Source: an uncultured Oscillospiraceae bacterium (GTDB lineage: Bacteria; Bacillota; Clostridia; Oscillospirales; Acutalibacteraceae). From it: DNA of 64,000 bases. This document shows positions 52,063 to 60,319 of this stretch, in pieces. The translations under genes and the position numbers were made by a program. The stretch's first letter is position 1; each line of letters starts with the position of its first letter. The stretch lies in contig UQFO01000002.1 in the NCBI GenBank assembly GCA_900540275.1, forward strand, positions 186,001-250,000. The letters are read 5' to 3'. Below the pieces are notes generated by a model. The model was not told the origin of the DNA. It saw only the letters and a list, made by a program, of their open reading frames with translations, and did no database searches.

Positions 52063-52802
52063 TCTTTTTTCCCCTTACCTTCCGCTTCAATGTCCGCTAT
52101 CCCGGCAAATACCGGAATTTCATACATTTTGTAAAGGTCGTCGCCAGGCTTGACGGTCGTATCAATCAATTCCAAAATAAGGGCGATTATGATGGCAAGC
52201 ACCAGGCCGCCGCCTAAGCCGTAAAGGGTATTCTTTTTGACGTCCGGAGAAGAAGGCGCCGTTGGCACGTTCGCCTTGTCGGCAGTTATGACTTTTCCGT
52301 ACGGAAAAAACACTTTATAAAGGGCCTGTCCCGCTTCGGGAATCGCATTTGCTATCTTTGCCGCCAGCTCTGGGTTCGCGCTTGTTACACTGACGCGCAA
52401 AAACTGGGTGTCATCCACCATATTGACATTAATCATTCCCTTGAGCGCGCTGGGAGAGATGGTAAGGTCAAGATATTCGATAATCTTATTCATCATCAGG
52501 TCTGTTTTAAATAAGGTTTGGCAGACCTGCGCAATCCGCGCGGAAATAACAATATCGTTCGCACCCGACTTTTTCACTTCGCCTGAAGCGGTCGTTGCAG
52601 ATTCCGTACTGTCCGATTCCCCAGGCAGGACTTCCGAATTCGTAAGATACAGGAGCGTCGAGGTCGTATACACGGGGGTAATCATATACGCTGAATACAG
52701 GTAAAGAAGCAGCCCGCCAAGTAGCGTCACAATAATAATAAGCTTTACATGAGCCTTTAGCATTTTCAGGATATCGCTGATCGTTATTTCTCTTTTCGTC
52801 AT
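52059..52802 (-). CDS. Wzz/YveK-type chain-length determinant protein
   Basis: A 247-residue membrane protein with two helices: LIIIVTLLGGLLLYLYSAYMI (about residues 20-40) and, near the end, YGLGGGLVLAIIIALILELID (about 192-212), framing an extracytoplasmic domain. The Pro-rich motif before the second helix (VPTAPSSPDVKK) is typical, and the C-terminal tail (DTTVKPGDDLYKMYEIPVFAGI) contacts BY-kinases. No glycosyltransferases or polymerase genes adjoin this pair. Confidence 0.9.
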   Translation of the reverse strand: MTKREITISDILKMLKAHVKLIIIVTLLGGLLLYLYSAYMITPVYTTSTLLYLTNSEVLPGESDSTESATTASGEVKKSGANDIVISARIAQVCQTLFKTDLMMNKIIEYLDLTISPSALKGMINVNMVDDTQFLRVSVTSANPELAAKIANAIPEAGQALYKVFFPYGKVITADKANVPTAPSSPDVKKNTLYGLGGGLVLAIIIALILELIDTTVKPGDDLYKMYEIPVFAGIADIEAEGKGKKE

Positions 52803-52984
52803 ATGGTTACGAAATCCCCCCGCAGATATAATTACTCTTTCTATCTTACCAGAAATTTGTTTTTTTTAAGTCCTGTAAAGAAATATAATCTCACAAGTTT
52901 ATAATATCCATTCACTTCGAGAATTATTTTGTTGTTTTATTGCAAATTGTATGCTTAAAAGGGGAAAAGAATCCTATCCTCATG

Positions 52985-53019
52985 AAAAAACAGGGCGGAT
53001 TCCATCCGCCCTGTTTTTA
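52985..53019 (-). terminator. Terminator after oadB
   Basis: Nine-base stem CAGGGCGGA/TCCGCCCTG (52991-53013) followed by TTTTTT on the minus strand, so no further decarboxylase subunit is encoded downstream of oadB. Confidence 0.9.
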
Positions 53020-53028
53020 TTTCTGGTA

Positions 53029-54270
<1,242 letters not shown>

Positions 54271-54311
54271 GAAACACTAACATTCCTTTCCGATGTATTG
54301 TCTTTGCCTTG

Positions 54312-54680
54312 TCAAAACGGCCTGGTATTGTCCATCAGGCCGGCTGTGCTCCATACAGGTCGGCTTTGGGATGACCTTTTGATGCTCTTTACCGCAACCG
54401 CGTTTTTCCCATACATTGCATCAACGGCGGCTGAGATTACAGCGACGATTTCACCCGGGATTTCATCGGGCGCCGCTTTCTCCTGCACGGGAACAGGCGT
54501 CTGCACAGCCTCCTGGCTTTGCAGCTTTTCCTTCTGCATTTTCTTTTCTTTCCTCTTATTCAGCGCATTGTAAACGATTGTGCCGTAGAGCTTGATTACG
54601 CCTATCAGCAGGAAAAGAACAAGAAAGACAACAACGAATCCGGTAATAAGGAGCGTAACCGCAAGCATGATGTTATCCAT
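54312..54680 (-). CDS. Decarboxylase gamma subunit (OadG-like)
   Basis: A 122-residue small subunit: MDNIMLAVTLLITGFVVVFLVLFLLIGVIKL gives one N-terminal membrane helix with the OadG pattern (G...VF..L.LL....), then a charged linker rich in K, E, Q and P (about residues 40-70), then EIVAVISAAVDAMYGKNAVAV, the conserved C-terminal stretch. The start is ATG 54680; the open frame upstream lies past the promoter-proximal region and lacks a site. It anchors the complex and may bind the zinc/alpha subunit. Confidence 0.85.
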   Translation of the reverse strand: MDNIMLAVTLLITGFVVVFLVLFLLIGVIKLYGTIVYNALNKRKEKKMQKEKLQSQEAVQTPVPVQEKAAPDEIPGEIVAVISAAVDAMYGKNAVAVKSIKRSSQSRPVWSTAGLMDNTRPF

Positions 54681-54745
54681 TGTACTTACCAATCCTTTCC
54701 GGAGTAAAAACCTATACCCCGCCATTTTAAATCAATTTCCGTATT

Positions 54746-54774
54746 ATTATACCCCAGCTTTTCCCCCATTTCAA
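54746..54774 (-). promoter_or_regulatory. Promoter of oadGB
   Basis: TTGAAA (54769-54774), 17-base spacer, perfect TATAAT (54746-54751) on the minus strand, 66 bases upstream of oadG. Confidence 0.8.
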
Positions 54775-54872
54775 TAAATAAAAACAGTGAAATCGAAGCT
54801 GTCCAAAACTTTGGAAACTTGTCTAATTTTTCACAAATCGTTCCCGATAATTAATGCACTATTATAGCTGCA

Positions 54873-54934
54873 CAAAAAAACAGGCGTATACAAGCAGCGG
54901 ATGTCCGCCTTTGCATACGCCATATGCCGCCTGT
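54873..54934 (-). terminator. Nested terminator after the tiny ORF pair
   Basis: ACAGGCG pairs with CGCCTGT (54880-54886 and 54928-54934), and inside it GGCGTAT pairs with ATACGCC, with a further GCGGA/TCCGC hairpin at the tip. The minus strand then runs TGTTTTTTTG. The alternative stems give a branched or mutually exclusive fold. Confidence 0.7.
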
Positions 54935-54984
54935 TTTTGTAACGCTTTATTTGTGTTTACAGACGGCGTGCCCTATGTTTATTT

Positions 54985-55077
54985 TTAACCTTCCTGTTTT
55001 TCAACTTTCTTGATTTTAAAGAATTTGCGCAGAAAAAATCCAAGGACTGCGGGGCTTTCCAGTACGACTACCTTCAT
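54985..55077 (-). CDS. Tiny conserved-looking protein (30 residues)
   Basis: Reads MKVVVLESPAVLGFFLRKFF followed by KIKKVEKQEG and a stop. GGAGG stands 7 bases before the ATG. Short proteins of the form MK(V/I)VV..SP..L...L..(I/F)F.IKK are, as I recall, found repeatedly in Clostridia; I cannot name a function. It has a hydrophobic-amphipathic first half and basic end, so a membrane-surface peptide is possible. Encoded 19 bases after the next tiny gene in the same transcript. Confidence 0.6.
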   Translation of the reverse strand: MKVVVLESPAVLGFFLRKFFKIKKVEKQEG

Positions 55078-55096
55078 AACATTACCTCCGATAAAG

Positions 55097-55246
55097 TCAG
55101 CATCTCAAGGTTGCAAGGCCGATGCCGAGTACGATGATGACAATCGCCGCGATACAGATTATAAAGCGGTCGGGAAAAAAACACGCCGCTATCAGCCCAA
55201 AGCCAAACGCGACCGCTGTTTTTCCTCTTTTCCGGTAGCAGTTCAT
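55097..55246 (-). CDS. Small hydrophobic protein (49 residues)
   Basis: Begins MNCYRKRGKTAVAFGFGLIA and continues with two short hydrophobic stretches (residues 11-22 and about 28-46) separated by FFPDRF, a helical-hairpin membrane layout. GAGGAG lies 8 bases before ATG 55246; an ATG two codons upstream is too near that site. It forms a two-gene unit with the 30-residue ORF and a shared terminator. Function unknown. Good ribosome sites for both argue that they are real. Confidence 0.62.
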   Translation of the reverse strand: MNCYRKRGKTAVAFGFGLIAACFFPDRFIICIAAIVIIVLGIGLATLRC

Positions 55247-55348
55247 TTCCATCACTCCTCGGCAAGCTTTGGCCATAACCTCCGCACGGCCTTGTTACTG
55301 CTTTAATACAGTATATACAATGTGTGGAAAAGTGTGACAGAGCCGGTA

Positions 55349-56782
55349 TTACTGCCTTGCAATCCTCAAAAGGTCTAGTGTGTCGAGAACACCGTCGCCG
55401 TTCATATCGCAGGCAAGGGTAAAAGGGAACGCAAGCTTATTTTCCCCTAAAAGCTCCGACATTGCGGCGCGCTTATCGTTTATATTGACATTTCCCTCGC
55501 CAGTCAGGTCGCCTGCTATAATCAGAATATAGGCTTCTTTGACCTTACCGTTCACATCGCTGAAATAGGCGGTTGTCCCTGTGCCGACGTTACCGCTTGT
55601 TTTACCTTCCCCTTTATAATTTTCAAAGGAAACATGATAGCCGCCGTATGAAAGATTACGTTTGAATTTTGCAATCGTCGTCCCGGCAGCTATTCCCTGA
55701 ATCAAAAATTTATTACGGTCGATATTATATACAGAAGACGTTATTTTTCCATATTCCGGCGGCAAAGAAGATGAAGAAGAACCGCCTGCAGGCTGCGTCG
55801 GCTCCTCTTCTTCCGGAATTTGTGGAATTTCATTTGCTGAAAACAGGTAAAACCTGCCGCTGTTTGCCCCATAGCCGCCAAGCATACTGGAGGAAGCGCA
55901 CAGGAAATCAAGCTTATTGCTTAAATCGAGTGAACAGACGCGCTTTCCGGATGAGATTTGATACCCATCGATTTTCCCACCGGTGGTAATATAAAGGTTC
56001 CCGCCGGCAGCCGCCCCGTTTGGCGTTTCGGAAACCATACCGGCTGAAAACAGCCTGCGCGCGGCTGAGCCGTTGAAGCGGTATACATTTCCTTTTTTGT
56101 CTGTCATCAGGCCCTTGCCAGCCGAGTGCAGCATATCGCCAGGGACGCCGTCCATGCATTTCTTAAGCGTTTTGCCGGAGGCGTCCAAGTAATAAAGCGC
56201 ATCTGAAGTCAAGACAAACAGCGTATGCAGCCCGCTGTCGTAAAAAACTTGTAGGATATTCTCCGGGCAGCCTGCTGTAAAAAGAGGCGCGCCTCCTTCT
56301 GAAAATACGCCCAGCTGTTCCTTTTTTGTATCATCCACCAAATAAAATCTGCCGCCGCCAGCCGCAAACCGGTTACCTTTCGCAGCAAAAACGCCATTTA
56401 TAAAAACAATGTCCGTTTGGCCGGTCGAAAAGTCGTAGCTTGTCACGCTTGTCTGCCTTACCACTCCCCTGCCATCCTGCGCGGTAAGCCTTGCAGTAAA
56501 GTAAACGCGGGCGCTGTCCGCAGAAAATGAAATACATTCGTTTTCAAGTACAAGGGAAACCCCGGCCGACGAGCCGTCCTCTTTTATATGCTGGGCGCGC
56601 ACGCTCCGGCCAGAGACGCCGATTAAACAAAAGCCGTTATCCGCACCGGGCAGCAGGCTGCATTTTTCCAATCCGCTGAATTCAGGCAAATCGATATAGG
56701 AGTAAGCTCTGCAGGTATATACCGGCAAAAAAAGGATGGAAACCGTACAAATCCATACCAACATTTTTTTAAAGAGCTTCAT
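55349..56782 (-). CDS. Secreted dockerin-domain protein
   Basis: A 477-residue exported protein. It has a signal peptide (MLVWICTVSILFLPVYTCRA, cleavage around residues 27-30), a repetitive beta-rich region (about 30-310) that looks like a beta-propeller, a Glu/Pro/Ser linker (PEEEEPTQPAGGSSSSSLPPE), a domain of about 90 residues (ITSSVYNIDRNKFLIQGIAAGTTIAKF) often seen before dockerins, and a C-terminal type I dockerin with two calcium-loop repeats: GDLTGEGNVNINDKRAAM and CDMNGDGVLDTLDLLRI. ATG 56782 has GGGAGGG 7 bases upstream. The ligand or substrate is unknown; no cohesin gene is visible. Confidence 0.82.
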   Translation of the reverse strand: MKLFKKMLVWICTVSILFLPVYTCRAYSYIDLPEFSGLEKCSLLPGADNGFCLIGVSGRSVRAQHIKEDGSSAGVSLVLENECISFSADSARVYFTARLTAQDGRGVVRQTSVTSYDFSTGQTDIVFINGVFAAKGNRFAAGGGRFYLVDDTKKEQLGVFSEGGAPLFTAGCPENILQVFYDSGLHTLFVLTSDALYYLDASGKTLKKCMDGVPGDMLHSAGKGLMTDKKGNVYRFNGSAARRLFSAGMVSETPNGAAAGGNLYITTGGKIDGYQISSGKRVCSLDLSNKLDFLCASSSMLGGYGANSGRFYLFSANEIPQIPEEEEPTQPAGGSSSSSLPPEYGKITSSVYNIDRNKFLIQGIAAGTTIAKFKRNLSYGGYHVSFENYKGEGKTSGNVGTGTTAYFSDVNGKVKEAYILIIAGDLTGEGNVNINDKRAAMSELLGENKLAFPFTLACDMNGDGVLDTLDLLRIARQ

Positions 56783-56832
56783 GCCGCAACCCTCCCGGTT
56801 TCCATCCATTATTTATTATAACGTAGAATTTT

Positions 56833-56853
56833 TTCACCGGATAAATCGGTGAA
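56833..56853. repeat. Small perfect inverted repeat in divergent gap
   Basis: TTCACCG/CGGTGAA around a 7-base loop, 51 bases upstream of the dockerin gene, in AT-rich DNA. It could be an operator or a leader hairpin. Nothing else in 56783-57023 could be supported. Confidence 0.4.
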
Positions 56854-57023
56854 TTTATTTCAAACCATATAATATAGCCAAAATGAAATAGTGGGTTAAA
56901 TTCAGGCTTTATAACATATTTAAAGGCTATGAAGCAGAAAGCCATTTGATTTAAAACCGCAGCATAAGGTAAAAGGAACCGCTTGAAAAACGTATGAAAT
57001 GTGGCAAGCATACGGCTCGTCTG

Positions 57024-57052
57024 TTGAAAAAAACAATCAGTTCGGTTAAAAT
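57024..57052 (+). promoter_or_regulatory. Promoter of the methyltransferase gene
   Basis: TTGAAA (57024-57029), 17-base spacer, TAAAAT (57047-57052) on the plus strand, 28 bases before the ATG. Confidence 0.65.
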
Positions 57053-57080
57053 AAGTAAAAACGGAAAAGGAGCGCTCCAT

Positions 57081-57704
57081 ATGATAAAAAAATTGACAGC
57101 AAACGCGAGAAAACCGCAAGGCCTATGGGGAATCCTTATGATAAAAAAGATGAACAAAGGGCATTTGCGGATGACAAGGTGGGCGTTTGAGCATCTTAAT
57201 ATAAAACAGGGCGAAACCATCCTGGATATCGGCTGCGGCGGCGGGAACGCCGTTTCTATGCTTGAAAAGCTCGCTCCAGGGGGGAAGGTTTACGGTATCG
57301 ACTATTCCGCGCTGTCTGTGGAAAAGGCGGCGGCTAAAAATAAGAAGGCGGTTGCGCAGGGCAGGGTCAAAATATTGAATGCGAGTGTTTCTTCCCTGCC
57401 GTTTCAGGATAAATCGATTGGCCTTGCCACCGCGGTTGAAACCATTTATTTCTGGCCTGATTTGAAAAACGATTTTAAAGAGGTGTACCGCGTACTCAAG
57501 GACGGAGGCCGCTTCTGTGTGGTTTGTGAAATGGTAAAAAACAGCGACGGCACCGGCGCGCATACACAGGTCGCTGATTTTTTAAAGCTGCATTACCTGT
57601 CTCAGGAAGAAATAGAGCGGCTTTTCATTGCGGCCGGGTTTAAAAATATTACAATCCGCCGCGACGAAACCAATGGCTGGCTTGCCGCAATCGGCATAAA
57701 ATAG
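57081..57704 (+). CDS. Class I SAM-dependent methyltransferase
   Basis: A 207-residue enzyme with motif I ILDIGCGGGNAVSMLEKL (about residues 46-63), acidic motif II VYGIDYSALSVE, motif III around ASVSSLPFQDKSIGLATAVETIYFW (about 95-119) and post-motif LKDGGRFCVVCEM. This is the ubiquinone/menaquinone UbiE-like (Methyltransf_11) group; the substrate is unknown. ATG 57081 is 8 bases after AAAAGGAG; the upstream frame passes through the promoter and is not coding. A single-gene plus-strand unit, divergent from the dockerin gene. Confidence 0.87.
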   Translation: MIKKLTANARKPQGLWGILMIKKMNKGHLRMTRWAFEHLNIKQGETILDIGCGGGNAVSMLEKLAPGGKVYGIDYSALSVEKAAAKNKKAVAQGRVKILNASVSSLPFQDKSIGLATAVETIYFWPDLKNDFKEVYRVLKDGGRFCVVCEMVKNSDGTGAHTQVADFLKLHYLSQEEIERLFIAAGFKNITIRRDETNGWLAAIGIK

Positions 57705-57708
57705 AAAA

Positions 57709-57739
57709 TAAAAAAGGCTCCCCAACCGGGAGCCTTTTC
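57709..57739. terminator. Bidirectional terminator between methyltransferase and nrdR
   Basis: AAGGCTCCC/GGGAGCCTT stem (57713-57735) with a CAACC loop, A-run on the left and TTTTCG on the right. It serves the converging plus- and minus-strand genes. Confidence 0.88.
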
Positions 57740-57741
57740 GT

Positions 57742-58197
57742 TTATTTATCTTTAAGCAGCTTGTTCAGCTCTTCCATAAACGTGTTGATATCCTTAAATT
57801 GGCGGTATACGGAAGCAAACCGGACGTAGGAAACCTCGTCCACGTTTTTCAGGAGTTCCATTGCATATTCGCCTATCAGCTTGGAGGTAACCTCCCTGTC
57901 GAGCGAATTCTGGAGCTTGCTCTCAATGTCGTCTACCATACTCTCAATCGTCGATATGGATACCGGGCGCTTTTCACAGGCGCGCAATAGGCCTGCGGTA
58001 AGCTTGTTCCTGTCAAAAACCTCCCGCGATTTATCGCGCTTGACCACAATAACCGGAACAGTTTCGATTACCTCGTGCGTGGTAAACCGTTTTCCGCAGC
58101 TGAGGCATTCCCTTCTTCTGCGGATGCGTTCCCCGTCGTCCGCGGGGCGTGAATCTATAACCTTGCTTTCTTCAAAAGCACAATAAGGGCACTTCAT
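57742..58197 (-). CDS. nrdR: Transcriptional repressor NrdR
   Basis: A 151-residue repressor of ribonucleotide reductase genes that senses ATP/dATP. N-terminal zinc ribbon MKCPYCAFEESKVIDSRPADDG...CLSCGKRFTTHE (cysteines at about 3, 6, 31 and 34), and an ATP-cone starting VPVIVVKRDKSREVFDRNKL. The start is ATG 58197 (MKCPYC), the invariant family start. Length is exact. Its promoter region carries a perfect inverted repeat. Confidence 0.97.
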   Translation of the reverse strand: MKCPYCAFEESKVIDSRPADDGERIRRRRECLSCGKRFTTHEVIETVPVIVVKRDKSREVFDRNKLTAGLLRACEKRPVSISTIESMVDDIESKLQNSLDREVTSKLIGEYAMELLKNVDEVSYVRFASVYRQFKDINTFMEELNKLLKDK

Positions 58198-58274
58198 ATA
58201 ATAATTCTTCCTTCCATGACGCATATCTGAGGACGCGTTTCAGCCGTCCTGTATTTTATATTTCATTTGAAGCA

Positions 58275-58320
58275 ATTATACCATATATAGGACAGAAATG
58301 GCAAGCATTCCCTATATATG
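58275..58320 (-). promoter_or_regulatory. nrdR promoter with a perfect 10-base inverted repeat
   Basis: Minus strand: TTGCCA (58299-58304), 18-base spacer, perfect TATAAT (58275-58280). CATATATAGG (58282-58291) and its exact reverse complement CCTATATATG (58311-58320) flank the -35, centres 29 bases apart. The AT core (TATATA) and the paired, helical-phased layout resemble NrdR boxes, which occur as tandem pairs, so autoregulation is a fair guess. The sequence is not an exact match to the published consensus. Confidence 0.55.
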
Positions 58321-58355
58321 CACATTTTACAAGGTTGAAACAGTTTTTTAAGTAC

Positions 58356-59156
58356 TTATTCACAAGTTGACGTCTTCAAAAGCGCATTAATATGCTTCAT
58401 TGCTGTTTTAAGCTCAAGGACTTCACCAAAGCTTTTCCTGTAAACTTCAATGATAAAATCTCCGCAATACCCAATTTCCCTTAGAATGCTCAAAACCGCG
58501 CGGTAATCCATCGTCCCTTTCCCAGGTAAAACACAGTCGTTTGCGGGCGTATTGTCGTTCATGTGGATATGGACAAGCCCTTTTCCCATTGCGCGGCAGA
58601 CTGCGGCTGGGTCGTTTCCCGAACGGACGGCCTGCTTGATGTCAAAAACAAATTTGGCGCGTTCCCCCAAATAATTACGCATTGTTTCAAGAAACGCAGG
58701 GTGCTGGCTGCGGAACATATTCACGTTTTCCTGCGCGGCCGTAACGCCGTATTGCTCCGCGCGCAGGGAAAGCTCGCCAAACTTTTCAAAATAATCTTGA
58801 TTTGATATGCCGTTTTGAGGCGTTTTCCGGTCGCCGTGTATGACGAGCAGCTGCGCGCCAAGGTTTGCCGCCGTTTCAAAATAACGTTCATAAAAATCGA
58901 GCGTATCGCGGAAACGGCGCGTATAGTCGGTAAAAATCAAATACGGCTCATAGCCCGAGGTAAACGGATGAACCGATTTCACAGTCGCGTGGTATGTGTC
59001 CAGAAGGTTTTTCAGCCGCTTGACAAACGCAGGCTCAATTTCGCTGAATGTATTGAAAAAAATTTCAAAATGGCGAAAGCCCTCTTCGAGAAGCAGCTCC
59101 AACGCCTTTTCCGTTTCCAGCGGATAAAGGCAGGCGGTAGATATACCGGTCTTCAA
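58356..59156 (-). CDS. Sugar phosphate isomerase/epimerase-like TIM-barrel protein
   Basis: A 266-residue AP-endonuclease-2-family TIM barrel. Likely metal ligands lie in LLVIHGDRKT (about residue 105), GVTAAQENVNMF (about 140), FVFDIKQAVRSG (about 170), LVHIHMNDNTP (about 195) and FIIEVYRKSFG near the end. Relatives isomerise or epimerise free or phosphorylated sugars or inositols; the substrate here is unknown. It starts at TTG 59154-59156 with GGAGG 7 bases upstream. Confidence 0.82.
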   Translation of the reverse strand: MKTGISTACLYPLETEKALELLLEEGFRHFEIFFNTFSEIEPAFVKRLKNLLDTYHATVKSVHPFTSGYEPYLIFTDYTRRFRDTLDFYERYFETAANLGAQLLVIHGDRKTPQNGISNQDYFEKFGELSLRAEQYGVTAAQENVNMFRSQHPAFLETMRNYLGERAKFVFDIKQAVRSGNDPAAVCRAMGKGLVHIHMNDNTPANDCVLPGKGTMDYRAVLSILREIGYCGDFIIEVYRKSFGEVLELKTAMKHINALLKTSTCE

Positions 59157-59214
59157 AAAAATTCCTCCAGTGATACGGCTGAAGAATCTCAGTCATAAAA
59201 TGCGCCGCATTCTA

Positions 59215-59259
59215 TAAAAAACGGCAAAAGGGCGGGTACCTTTTAAGATACGCCGCCCT
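59215..59259 (-). terminator. Terminator after the first TM2 gene
   Basis: AGGGCGG/CCGCCCT stem (59229-59259) with a 17-base loop, followed by TTTTGCCGTTTTTT on the minus strand, 25 bases past the stop. Confidence 0.65.
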
Positions 59260-59284
59260 CTTTATCTTTCGTTAAACGCAGACG

Positions 59285-59692
59285 TCAGTCCTTGAGCGGA
59301 ACGCCCTTTCCGTCAACCGCGATACTTCCCGTCAGAATCATGATGCCTTCGACAAGTCCCCAGATTGCGGACACGAAGGACAAAAAGCCTATAGAAAGAA
59401 TGGAAATGAGAAGCTGCGCGACTGCTTTTCCGGTATAGCCGAGATAAAAATTGTGGATACCCAAGCCGCCGAGAAGGATTCCAAGAATACCCGCAGCGAT
59501 TTTGGATTTTTGCATGCCGGCCGGTACGGGAACCGGAAACGCCACGCCGCACTGGGTGCAGATGGTTGCGCCGGGGTTCGAGGGCGCGCCGCAGTTTCCG
59601 CAAAAACGGTTGCCGGTCCCAGCCGCTACGCCGCAATGGACGCAGACAGCCGCCATGGGGTCGATTTGGTTGCCGCAATTTCTACAATTCAT
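59285..59692 (-). CDS. Double zinc-ribbon TM2-domain protein (copy 1)
   Basis: A 135-residue protein with two N-terminal zinc ribbons, CRNCGNQIDPMAAVCVHCG (residues 3-21) and CGNCGAPSNPGATICTQCG (about 31-49), then a TM2 domain (IAAGILGILLGGLGIHNFYLGYTGKA then two membrane helices). Function unknown; TM2 proteins form a helical hairpin, and the ribbons probably sit in the cytoplasm. AGGAGG precedes the ATG. It is a clear paralogue of the next gene. Confidence 0.87.
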   Translation of the reverse strand: MNCRNCGNQIDPMAAVCVHCGVAAGTGNRFCGNCGAPSNPGATICTQCGVAFPVPVPAGMQKSKIAAGILGILLGGLGIHNFYLGYTGKAVAQLLISILSIGFLSFVSAIWGLVEGIMILTGSIAVDGKGVPLKD

Positions 59693-59766
59693 TATTATTT
59701 CCTCCTGATAACAATTCTTTAGTTTATAATTTCAGACGCGGGCGCCATAGGCAAGCACCGCGCGTC

Positions 59767-60198
59767 CTAATCTTTTAGCGGGATACCTGCGCCGTCCGTC
59801 GAAATTCCGCCGCAGAGAATCATAATACCTTCAACGAGGCCCCAAATCGAGGCAGCCAGCGCCGCGAAGATACCGATGATAAAAATCGCAGTGAAAAAAC
59901 CCGCGATTGTCAAAATCAGCTGTGCAACCGCTTTGCCTGTATAGCCAAGATAAAAATTATGGACGCCGAAAGAGCCGAGAAAAATCCCCAGCAGCCCGGC
60001 GGCAATTTTTGATTTTTGCATACCGGCCGGAATTGGAACGGGAAGCGCCGCGCCGCAGCCGATACAATAAACAGCGCCGGGAGCGGTCTGCGCCCCGCAA
60101 TTCGGGCAAAAACGGTTTCCGTTGCCCGCCGCCACGCCGCAATGGATACAGACGGCCGCCATGGGGTCGATTTGATTTCCGCAATTTCTGCAATACAT
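59767..60198 (-). CDS. Double zinc-ribbon TM2-domain protein (copy 2)
   Basis: 143 residues with the same layout as its neighbour: ribbons CRNCGNQIDPMAAVCIHCG and CPNCGAQTAPGAVYCIGCG, then SKIAAGLLGIFLGSFGVHNFYLGYTGKA and a slightly longer second hydrophobic region. Most of the first 30 residues are identical to the neighbour's, so the pair arose by tandem duplication. It starts at ATG 60198 with GGAGGAG upstream. Confidence 0.87.
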   Translation of the reverse strand: MYCRNCGNQIDPMAAVCIHCGVAAGNGNRFCPNCGAQTAPGAVYCIGCGAALPVPIPAGMQKSKIAAGLLGIFLGSFGVHNFYLGYTGKAVAQLILTIAGFFTAIFIIGIFAALAASIWGLVEGIMILCGGISTDGAGIPLKD

Positions 60199-60319
60199 GC
60201 TGACTCCTCCATCAAGGTCGAAATTTGTAGCTTTCTGTTTTCCATCATAAAGGATTTCTTTTTTTCTGTCAATAGAAAGTATAAAGCAGCGGTAAACGTT
60301 TTATGAAGATTTTGAAAAT

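Noticed and set aside
56994..57080. Upstream extension of the methyltransferase to ATG 56994
   Set aside because: The stretch contains the promoter and a basic, unlikely sequence, and ATG 57081 has an excellent ribosome site.
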